Assembly: GCA_947495695.1 (NCBI GenBank)
Contig: CANLZP010000001.1
Coordinates: 703,069-767,068, forward strand
Direction of reading: 5' to 3'
DNA length: 64,000 bases
Origin: an uncultured Erythrobacter sp.
Lineage (GTDB): Bacteria; Pseudomonadota; Alphaproteobacteria; Sphingomonadales; Sphingomonadaceae
The position numbers were made by a program, and so were the translations under genes. The notes beneath the pieces were generated by a model. The model saw nothing but the letters and a program-made list of their open reading frames with translations, was not told the DNA's origin and searched no databases. Positions 57,586 to 64,000 of this stretch are shown in pieces (the stretch's first letter is position 1; every line of letters starts with the position of its first letter).

Positions 57586-58248
57586 ATGGCGCCACCACTG
57601 ATCTCTCCTTCGATATTGTCAGCCGATTTCGCGCGGCTCGGAGAAGAAGTGCGCGCGATTGATGCGGCGGGCGCAGACTGGATTCACGTCGATGTGATGG
57701 ACGGGCATTATGTGCCCAATCTGACCATTGGACCGATGGTCGTGAAGGCGTTGCGGCCGCATACGACCAAAGTGTTCGACGTCCATTTGATGATTTCTCC
57801 GGTTGATGCCTATCTCGAAGAATTTGCCGATGCGGGCGCGGACATCATCACCGTGCACCCAGAGGCTGGTCCGCACACCCACCGCACAGTTCAGGCGATC
57901 AAGGGGTTGGGCAAGAAAGCTGGCGTGTCGCTCAACCCGGCCACTCCTGCCAAAATGCTCGACTATCTGATCGAGGATGTTGATCTGGTATTGGTGATGA
58001 GCGTCAATCCCGGATTTGGCGGACAGAGCTTCATCCATTCGCAATTGCGCAAGATCGAAGCGATCCGCAAAATGATCGACAAGACGGGCAAAGACATCCG
58101 GCTGGAAGTTGATGGCGGGGTCAATCCCGAAACGGCGCGGCTGTGCGTCGATGCCGGGGCTGATGTGCTGGTCGCAGGCTCTGCCACATTCAAAGGCGGC
58201 CCCGATCACTACGCGGCCAATATCGCCGCGCTGAAAGGGCACAGTTGA
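57586..58248 (+). CDS. rpe: Ribulose-phosphate 3-epimerase
   Basis: Interconverts ribulose-5-phosphate and xylulose-5-phosphate in the pentose phosphate pathway. The 220-residue barrel has the conserved [58 protein letters not shown] and [12 protein letters not shown] motifs, with catalytic Asp residues in VDVMDGH and EVDGG. ATG 57586 gives the usual start; the frame stays open farther upstream but lacks family sequence. The stop overlaps the next ATG as TGATG, so it is coupled to the heparinase-like gene. Confidence 0.96.
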   Translation: MAPPLISPSILSADFARLGEEVRAIDAAGADWIHVDVMDGHYVPNLTIGPMVVKALRPHTTKVFDVHLMISPVDAYLEEFADAGADIITVHPEAGPHTHRTVQAIKGLGKKAGVSLNPATPAKMLDYLIEDVDLVLVMSVNPGFGGQSFIHSQLRKIEAIRKMIDKTGKDIRLEVDGGVNPETARLCVDAGADVLVAGSATFKGGPDHYAANIAALKGHS

Positions 58249-60167
58249 TGGACGCGCTGCTGTCCAACGCAAGTGAAGACAAAGATCTGTTCGGCAATGC
58301 GGTTGAAAGCGATGGCGAAGATCTCGGCAGCGCCATTCCCCTGACGGACAAGCAAGAGCCCGGGGTTTCGGCTGCTTCCGACCATTCCGCTACTGCTTCG
58401 GATGTTGCAGGTGTGGGTATCGTCCCTACAGAGCCGCTGGAACCTGCCCGCGCCTTGACCATCAGCGACTTTGTTCCGCCCTCTTCTGGCGCCAGCGCGC
58501 GCCTGATCCGGTTGGCCTATCGCCTGGGCGTGCCAGGTGCGACCATTGCGGCCCCCTTTCGCAAACCAGGCAAGATCCGGTTGCTTGCGACAGTTGACGC
58601 TCCACCCAAGGGTGATCGTTCGGCCGGCATTGCTTTGCGTGCAGGGCATTTCTTGGTGCATGGCGTAAAGGCGCCTATTGCACAGGTTGATTTCTCGTCC
58701 AGCTCAACCGGATTGACGCCGCCGTTCGTTCCAATGGTCCATGGCTTTGGCTGGCTAGCGGATCTCGCCGTTTCAGCCCCTCGCGAACAATGTGTGGCAA
58801 CCGCTGAACGGATTTCTTCAACTTGGCTGGCCGCCAACCCTGCTCCGGGCAAGGGCCCGGCGTGGGAGGTTGAGCATGTTGGGCAGCGCTTGCTCGCATG
58901 GCTGGTGCATGCACCGCTGGTATTGTCAGACCAGCAGGCCGGTCTTCGCTCGCGCATGTTGGAGGCGGTGGATACGACCGCTCGCTGGCTCGATCGCAAT
59001 GTTACCCGCGCTCAGGATCGGCTGGGCGAAGTGGCTGGTTGGACCGCAATCACGGCTGCTGGCCTGTTGCTTCCGCTGGGCAAGCCGCGCCGCTTGTATG
59101 GCGAGGCTGGACTGCTGAAGGCGCTGGGCGAAATGGTTGCCGAAGATGGCGGCGTTTTGTCGCGCAGCCCGATGGCGCAGATGGACGCAATTGCGCTGCT
59201 GACCGATTTGCTGGCGTGTTATCGCGCGGTTGATCGCACCCCTCCACAAGCGCTGTCGGTCATGCTGGAATTGCTGGCGCCGCCCTTGCTGGCGCTGCGT
59301 CATGGCGGCGGCGGATTGGGCAGTTGGCAGGGTTCCAATGCGATTGGCGCGGACAGAGTGGCGGCATTGATTGATGCCAGCGGAGTGCGCTCACGCCCGC
59401 TCAAAGATGTTCGCCATTGGGGCTATCAACGGCTGACCGGTGGCAAGACTGTGGTGCAGTTTGATGCCGCTCCTCCACCCAAGGCTCGCCATGCGCGATG
59501 GGGTTGTGCTTCTACATTGGCGTTTGAGATGTCCGATGGCGATCACCGGCTGATCGTCAATTGCGGCGGCTCGGCTTTGGCCGGCGGTTTGGTGCCATCC
59601 CGCATCGAGCAGGGGCTGCGCGCCAGCGCGGCGCATTCCACCTTGGTGCTGGATAATGCCAATTCCACCGCCGTTTTGATCAATGGCAAGCTGGGCAAGG
59701 GTGTCGAGCAGGTCGAGGTTGAGCGGCGCACATTGGGCACCGGCGGCAAGGAAGCGACAAGGGTCGAGGCGAGCCACGATGGCTATGCCGCGCGTTATGG
59801 TCTGACCCATCGCCGGATATTGATGCTGCGGGCTGATGGCACAGAATTGCGCGCAGAAGACATTCTCCAGCCGCAGGTCAAGAAGGGTAAGCGGGGCAAG
59901 ATCGCCTATGCGCTGCGTTTCCATTTGGGCGCCAGTGTCGAGGCCAGGCTGGCCGAGGACAAGCGCGGGGCCAGCCTGTCTTTGCCCAATGGCAATTTGT
60001 GGCAGTTCAGGATGGCGGGCGATGAAACAGGCGCCAGCGTGTCGCTGGAAGAAAGCCTGTGGGTCGATGGCGAAGGTCGTCCGCTCCCGACACAGCAATT
60101 GGTGATTGAAGGCATGACGTCGCGCGGCGGGGGACATTTCTCCTGGCTGCTCAAGAAGATGGGGTAA
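58248..60167 (+). CDS. Heparinase II/III-family protein
   Basis: A 639-residue protein of the heparinase II/III family. An N-terminal acidic, probably flexible stretch (about 1-75) precedes an alpha-toroid region (about 90-380, [23 protein letters not shown] and similar) and a beta-rich C-terminal half ([33 protein letters not shown] in pieces, ending GHFSWLLKK). No signal peptide is seen, unusual for polysaccharide lyases, so a cytoplasmic or non-lyase role is possible. It is sandwiched between rpe and purH, an arrangement common in sphingomonads. Confidence 0.85.
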   Translation: MDALLSNASEDKDLFGNAVESDGEDLGSAIPLTDKQEPGVSAASDHSATASDVAGVGIVPTEPLEPARALTISDFVPPSSGASARLIRLAYRLGVPGATIAAPFRKPGKIRLLATVDAPPKGDRSAGIALRAGHFLVHGVKAPIAQVDFSSSSTGLTPPFVPMVHGFGWLADLAVSAPREQCVATAERISSTWLAANPAPGKGPAWEVEHVGQRLLAWLVHAPLVLSDQQAGLRSRMLEAVDTTARWLDRNVTRAQDRLGEVAGWTAITAAGLLLPLGKPRRLYGEAGLLKALGEMVAEDGGVLSRSPMAQMDAIALLTDLLACYRAVDRTPPQALSVMLELLAPPLLALRHGGGGLGSWQGSNAIGADRVAALIDASGVRSRPLKDVRHWGYQRLTGGKTVVQFDAAPPPKARHARWGCASTLAFEMSDGDHRLIVNCGGSALAGGLVPSRIEQGLRASAAHSTLVLDNANSTAVLINGKLGKGVEQVEVERRTLGTGGKEATRVEASHDGYAARYGLTHRRILMLRADGTELRAEDILQPQVKKGKRGKIAYALRFHLGASVEARLAEDKRGASLSLPNGNLWQFRMAGDETGASVSLEESLWVDGEGRPLPTQQLVIEGMTSRGGGHFSWLLKKMG

Positions 60168-60175
60168 GTTTCCAA

Positions 60176-61765
60176 GTGAGTGAGATTGCGATCAAGCGGG
60201 CGCTGTTGTCAGTGTCCGACAAAGCTGGATTGGTAGAATTGGGCCAAGCCCTGGTAGGGCGCGGCGTAGAGCTGGTGTCCACCGGCGGAACGGCCAAGGC
60301 TTTGCGCGATGCTGGCCTAGACGTGCGCGATATCTCTGATCTCACCGGCTTTCCCGAAATGATGGATGGCAGGGTCAAGACTCTCCACCCCAAAGTGCAT
60401 GGCGGATTGCTGGCGGTGCGCGACAATCCCGAACATGCCGCCGCGATGGAGGATCATGCGATCGGTGCGATCGATTTGGTGGTGGTCAATCTCTACCCAT
60501 TCGAAGCGACCGTCATGCGTGGTGCAGAGCGTGACGAGATTATCGAGAATATCGACATTGGCGGGCCCAGTATGGTTCGCTCCTCGGCGAAAAATCACCA
60601 ATTTGTCACTATTGTGACCGATCCATCGGACTATCCCACTCTGTTGAGCCAGCTTGAGGCCAATGATGGCGCAACCTCACTGGATTTCCGTAAGTCTATG
60701 GCCGCCAAAGCGTTTGCGGCGACAGCGAGCTATGATTCCATGATCAGCCAATGGTTCGCCTTTGCCGATCAGGGGCAGCTGTTCCCCGATATGCTGGCGA
60801 TCAATGGCCGTGCGCCAACCGAATTGCGTTATGGCGAGAACCCGCATCAAAAGGCGGCGCTTTATACCCCCGTGGGGCCGCATCAGCGCGGTATCGCTCA
60901 GGCAGAACAATTGCAGGGCAAGGAATTGTCCTACAACAATTACAATGATGCCGATGCGGCGCTGGAACTTTGCGCTGAATTTGCCGGCGGCGAGCCGGCT
61001 GTGGTGATCGTCAAGCACGCAAACCCGTGCGGTGTGGCGCAGGCGGGGACTTTGCTGGAGGCTTGGGAGGCGGCTCTGCAATGCGATAGCGTGTCAGCCT
61101 TTGGCGGGATCGTCGCGGTCAATCAGGAATTGGACGGCCCTACTGCCGAGGCGATTGCCCAGATATTCACCGAAGTGGTGATTGCTCCGGCAATTTCGGA
61201 TGCAGCACGCGGCGTTTTTGCCAAGAAGAAGAATTTGCGCTTGCTGGTAACCGGCGACTTGCCCGATCCGCGCCGCGGCGGGCTGGCGGTCAAGCCGATA
61301 ACGGGTGGATTGCTGGTGCAGTCACGCGACAATGGCACGATCACGCAGGAAGAATTGAAAGTGGTGACCGAACGCGAGCCGAGCCAGCAAGAACTGGCCG
61401 ACTGCCTGTTTGCGTGGACCGTGGCACGGCATGTCAAATCCAACGCAATTGTCTACGCCAAGGACGGCGCGACGGCGGGTATTGGTGCAGGCCAGATGAA
61501 CCGCCGCGATTCCTCGCGCATCGCTGCAATGAAGGCTGCCGAAGCAGCAGAGAAATATGGCTGGGACCGGTCGCGCGCGGTTGGCAGTGCGGTCGCCTCT
61601 GATGCTTTCTTCCCGTTTTCGGATGGCTTGTTGGCAGCAGCTGAGGCGGGCGCCACCGCCGTCATCCAGCCTGGTGGATCGATCCGCGATGACGAAGTGA
61701 TCGAAGCGGCCAATAAGGCTGGTTTGGCGATGGTCTTTACCGGCATGCGCCACTTCCGGCACTGA
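60176..61765 (+). CDS. purH: Bifunctional AICAR transformylase/IMP cyclohydrolase
   Basis: The last two steps of IMP synthesis. The 529-residue length is normal. The N-terminal cyclohydrolase domain has [36 protein letters not shown] and [19 protein letters not shown]; the transformylase domain has [30 protein letters not shown] and the catalytic KHANPCGVA, where Lys and His belong to the active site. The start is GTG shortly after the heparinase stop. It converges with the phytoene-desaturase-like gene. Confidence 0.97.
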   Translation: MSEIAIKRALLSVSDKAGLVELGQALVGRGVELVSTGGTAKALRDAGLDVRDISDLTGFPEMMDGRVKTLHPKVHGGLLAVRDNPEHAAAMEDHAIGAIDLVVVNLYPFEATVMRGAERDEIIENIDIGGPSMVRSSAKNHQFVTIVTDPSDYPTLLSQLEANDGATSLDFRKSMAAKAFAATASYDSMISQWFAFADQGQLFPDMLAINGRAPTELRYGENPHQKAALYTPVGPHQRGIAQAEQLQGKELSYNNYNDADAALELCAEFAGGEPAVVIVKHANPCGVAQAGTLLEAWEAALQCDSVSAFGGIVAVNQELDGPTAEAIAQIFTEVVIAPAISDAARGVFAKKKNLRLLVTGDLPDPRRGGLAVKPITGGLLVQSRDNGTITQEELKVVTEREPSQQELADCLFAWTVARHVKSNAIVYAKDGATAGIGAGQMNRRDSSRIAAMKAAEAAEKYGWDRSRAVGSAVASDAFFPFSDGLLAAAEAGATAVIQPGGSIRDDEVIEAANKAGLAMVFTGMRHFRH

Positions 61766-61799
61766 TTTTGCGCCAAGCGCGTTTGCGCTCGGGATCTCC

Positions 61800-63386
61800 T
61801 CAAAACCGGCGAAGCAAGGACTTTGATTTAAAAATAGCATGCGCACAATTGTGTCCAGGTGCTCCGGTAACGCCGCCGCCGGGATGCGTCCCAGCCCCGC
61901 ACAACCACAACCCGTCAATCGGCGTGCGATAGCTGCCCAGACCCATGGCCGGGCGGGCCGCCCACAATTGATCAAGGCTCATCCGGCCGTGAAAAATGTC
62001 TCCGCGCCATAGGCCGAATTTGCGCTCCAGCGCGCGCGGTGTGTGCACCTGCCGGTGCAACACCAGATCGCCGAAACCGGGTGCATGGCGTTCTATCGTC
62101 GCAAACACTGCTGCGACCGCATCTTCCTCGCGAGTTTCGGGCAGATCGGGATCGACATGTTGGCAGAACAGGCTGGCGACGTGATGGCCAGCAGGGGCAA
62201 GACTGTCATCAACCAGGCTGTCATCGACGAGGCTGGGGATGAGCATCTCGACAATCGGCTCGGTCGAAAAACCGTTTTGGCGCGCTTGCTGATAGGCCCG
62301 ATCCATATAATCGAGCGAGGGCGCCATGATGATACCCGAGCGCAAATGGCTGTCGCCCGCAGGCGCATGGGTGAACTTAGGAAGGCCTGACAAGGCAACA
62401 TTCATCCTGAGCGAGCCCGACCCGCCGCGATAGCTGCGCATCGCGCTTTGCAAAGACTGCGGTTGCTCAGCGGCAGGCACCAGACGACCGAACAAGGGCT
62501 TCGGGCCAAGATTGGCAATCACCCGCTTTGCGCGGATCTCTTCCCCGTTATCCAGTTGCACACCTACGGCTTTGCCGCGCTCCATGATGACCTGTTTGAC
62601 CGGAGCGTCGCAGCGAATGTCGACGCCGCTTTCGCGTACCGCTTCGCCCATCATCTGGGTGATTGCGCCCATGCCTCCTATGACATGGCCCCAGCTTCCC
62701 TTATTGCCATTCACCTCGCCAAACACATGGTGCAACAAGACATAGGCGCTGCCCGGCGTATCGGGGGAAGCGTAATTGCCCACACAGGCATCGAAGCCAA
62801 AAGCAGCCTTTACAATGTCGCTTTCAAACCAGTCATCCAGCACTTCGCGGGCAGAGCGGGTGAACAATTGCAGCACGGCTGCCTGGCGAACGACCGGCAG
62901 TTTCGCAAACCCCTTGGTTTGCAGCGCAATGTCGATCAAGGATCGCAAGCCACCTTCTGGATTGGGCGGGATCTTGAGCGCGAGCGCACGCAAAACATCG
63001 GCAGCATCCTCCAGCATTGCGTAATATTCAGGCAGGGCCTCGGCGTCTTTCTCGCTATGCTGGGCGACCGCTTTCTGGCTGGCCGAGACCTCGCCCCCAA
63101 TCGCGAGATACCCCCCTTCAAACGGGAGATAGTTTGAAACAGGCCGCTCTATCACGCGGTAACCGCGAGCTGGCAGCGCCATATCGGCGATGATTTTGGG
63201 CTGAAGCAGGCTGACGGTGTAACTGGCGGTTGAGTTGCGATAGCCGGGCGCAAATTCTTCAGTGACAGCGGCTCCGCCAATCACGTCGCGCGCTTCCACG
63301 ATGCCCACCTGCATTCCCGACCGGGCGAGATAAAAGGCACATGTCAGGCCGTTATGGCCCGCCCCGATGATCACTGCATCCAACAT
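61800..63386 (-). CDS. Phytoene-desaturase-like FAD oxidoreductase
   Basis: A 528-residue flavoprotein of the CrtI/PYROXD2 group. The Rossmann FAD site is AVIIGAGHNGLTCAFYLARSGMQVGIVEARD in pieces at the N-terminus, with GGAAVTEEF behind it. The C-terminal FAD contact is seen in GLWLCGAGTHPGGGVTGAPG. This C-terminal pattern is like PYROXD2 rather than a true carotenoid CrtI, and no crtB or other carotenoid genes are adjacent, so substrate is unknown. ATG 63386 is chosen; a TTG 15 codons upstream would add a basic stretch. Confidence 0.88.
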   Translation of the reverse strand: MLDAVIIGAGHNGLTCAFYLARSGMQVGIVEARDVIGGAAVTEEFAPGYRNSTASYTVSLLQPKIIADMALPARGYRVIERPVSNYLPFEGGYLAIGGEVSASQKAVAQHSEKDAEALPEYYAMLEDAADVLRALALKIPPNPEGGLRSLIDIALQTKGFAKLPVVRQAAVLQLFTRSAREVLDDWFESDIVKAAFGFDACVGNYASPDTPGSAYVLLHHVFGEVNGNKGSWGHVIGGMGAITQMMGEAVRESGVDIRCDAPVKQVIMERGKAVGVQLDNGEEIRAKRVIANLGPKPLFGRLVPAAEQPQSLQSAMRSYRGGSGSLRMNVALSGLPKFTHAPAGDSHLRSGIIMAPSLDYMDRAYQQARQNGFSTEPIVEMLIPSLVDDSLVDDSLAPAGHHVASLFCQHVDPDLPETREEDAVAAVFATIERHAPGFGDLVLHRQVHTPRALERKFGLWRGDIFHGRMSLDQLWAARPAMGLGSYRTPIDGLWLCGAGTHPGGGVTGAPGHNCAHAIFKSKSLLRRF

Positions 63387-63538
63387 TCGAGAAACACCGT
63401 AACTATTTTTGAAGTTCCTGCGAACACTCAATTACAAGTGCAATTTCAAATGGCGCGTTCAGCTGGTCGAAAGCGATCAAGTTTATGTCCAGCGACCTAA
63501 GATTAGCCGCCCAACCAGACCTACGGATAGATGAAACC

Positions 63539-63697
63539 ATGATGAGCCTGTTTAGATCTGACATTTCCCGCAATTTCGGCCTTGGCTTTGTGCTGGGTGC
63601 GGTAATCGTAATGGGCAGCTTTGCGACCCAAGGTCAGCAAGATCTGGTCGCACCGGTGCAGGCGTCAACGGTTCAGGCACCCGGAGTTTCCAACTGA
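63539..63697 (+). CDS. Small single-pass membrane protein, 52 aa
   Basis: A 52-residue protein with one hydrophobic segment (FGLGFVLGAVIVMGSFA, about 13-30) after a short polar N-terminus, and a Gln/Val-rich tail. No family recognised. Two adjacent ATGs (63539 and 63542) could start it. The stop overlaps the msrA start (TGATG), so it is cotranscribed with the methionine sulfoxide reductase. It may anchor or localise that enzyme, or be unrelated. Confidence 0.65.
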   Translation: MMSLFRSDISRNFGLGFVLGAVIVMGSFATQGQQDLVAPVQASTVQAPGVSN

Positions 63698-64000
63698 TGG
63701 CGCGCAAGCTCGCTCTCGTTCTGGCGATCAGCCTTGCCGCCTGTCAGCCATCTATGGCGGCAGGAGAAGAAGCGGTCAGAGCGCCGGTTGCAGAACGCCA
63801 GTCTGCCGAAGAGGGCGGGCTGAAAGTGGCGATATTTGCGGGCGGATGCTTTTGGGGCATCGAAGGTGTTTTCAGCCATGTGCGCGGCGTGAAAAGCGCA
63901 GTGTCAGGCTATCATGGCGGTCGTTCGGCAACCGCCAAATACAGCACCATCATCACCGGATACACCAAGCACGCAGAATCCGTACGGGTCGTCTATGATC
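63697..64000 (+). CDS. msrA: Peptide-methionine (S)-S-oxide reductase MsrA, N-terminal part
   Basis: The frame starts at ATG 63697 and leaves the window after 101 codons. After a lipoprotein-like signal (LAISLAACQPS) comes the MsrA core with the catalytic Cys in FAGGCFWGIEGVF (GCFWG motif) and SAVSGYHGGRSATAKYSTI, where MsrA proteins have the 'GY.GG....P.Y' substrate loop. It would repair oxidised methionine residues in envelope proteins, given the predicted export. The C-terminal resolving Cys residues are outside the window. Confidence 0.92.
   Translation, partial: MARKLALVLAISLAACQPSMAAGEEAVRAPVAERQSAEEGGLKVAIFAGGCFWGIEGVFSHVRGVKSAVSGYHGGRSATAKYSTIITGYTKHAESVRVVYD

Noticed and set aside
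61766..61799. Hairpin AGCGC-GTTT-GCGCT between purH and the desaturase-like gene as a terminator
   Set aside because: The stem is short and no T-run follows on either strand.

Overview
The window reads as ordinary chromosome from an alphaproteobacterium, most likely a member of the Sphingomonadales (Sphingomonadaceae/Erythrobacteraceae-like). This is inferred from gene content and order, not from a marker phylogeny: an Rrf2-led SUF operon, xseA followed by a DUF2093 gene and an M23 peptidase, a heparinase II/III gene between rpe and purH, mmcB behind an alphaproteobacterial SOS box, and a TonB receptor beside a tryptophan-halogenase-like gene and a cupin-like gene. Genes are packed tightly, many with 1-4 base start/stop overlaps. 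No CRISPR array, prophage, insertion sequence or rRNA was seen. Once the genes are placed, the only gene-free stretch near 300 bases lies between pyrD and an AraC-type regulator, and it holds a short ORF and a terminator.

Layout. 1-6.3 kb: end of thiG, two small proteins of unknown role, then a minus-strand acyl-CoA ligase, a gamma-glutamyltransferase lipoprotein and pyrD. 6.4-14.4 kb: a short ORF or sRNA with a terminator, an AraC-type regulator, and a complete SUF iron-sulfur operon (rrf2-sufB-three unknown genes-sufC-sufD-sufS-sufT-sufA), nearly every junction overlapping. 14.4-23.6 kb: a lipoprotein, an EI24 membrane protein, adenosine kinase, a cytochrome c lipoprotein with an FNR-type box, purD and xseA reading outward from one CATG, DUF2093, an M23 peptidase, a phytase-like esterase, rpmB, an acidic lipoprotein and tadA. 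23.6-27.1 kb: a somewhat AT-richer pair, a cyclase-family lipoprotein and a large CehA/McbA-like protein. 27.3-31 kb: RNase T2, nadC and a LytS/LytR-type two-component pair. 31-40.3 kb: an HD protein, an M48/DsbA/M48 cassette with an alpha/beta hydrolase, a PAS protein, DUF2141 and a sterol-desaturase-family protein, mmcB and an unknown gene. 40.3-40.6 kb: a candidate sRNA and tRNA-Arg(CCG). 40.6-53.4 kb: a glucoside/glucan utilisation locus. 53.4-64 kb: an M20 amidohydrolase, a lipid-kinase-like gene overlapping a Tam41-like gene, DUF2141, rpe, heparinase, purH, a phytoene-desaturase-like oxidoreductase, a small membrane protein and the start of msrA.

How the parts may work together. The SUF genes form one Fe-S assembly unit with a probable Fe-S-sensing repressor at its head. 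The 40.6-53.4 kb locus couples an outer-membrane receptor, a flavin halogenase-like enzyme, a cupin-like protein, a LacI regulator, two inner-membrane transporters and a GH3 beta-glucosidase. LacI-type palindromes sit before the receptor/halogenase pair and before the GH3 gene, which suggests one regulon. The two M48 proteases around a DsbA-like protein suggest an envelope-protein quality-control unit. The kinase/Tam41-like pair could make phosphatidate and then CDP-diacylglycerol.

The most promising items are the Tam41-like/lipid-kinase pair, the candidate sRNA at 40321-40418, the SOS box at mmcB, the halogenase-containing glucoside locus with its candidate operators, the three unknown genes inside the SUF operon, and a large nested inverted repeat at 53379-53454. 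All assignments come from reading the sequence; no database search was run.
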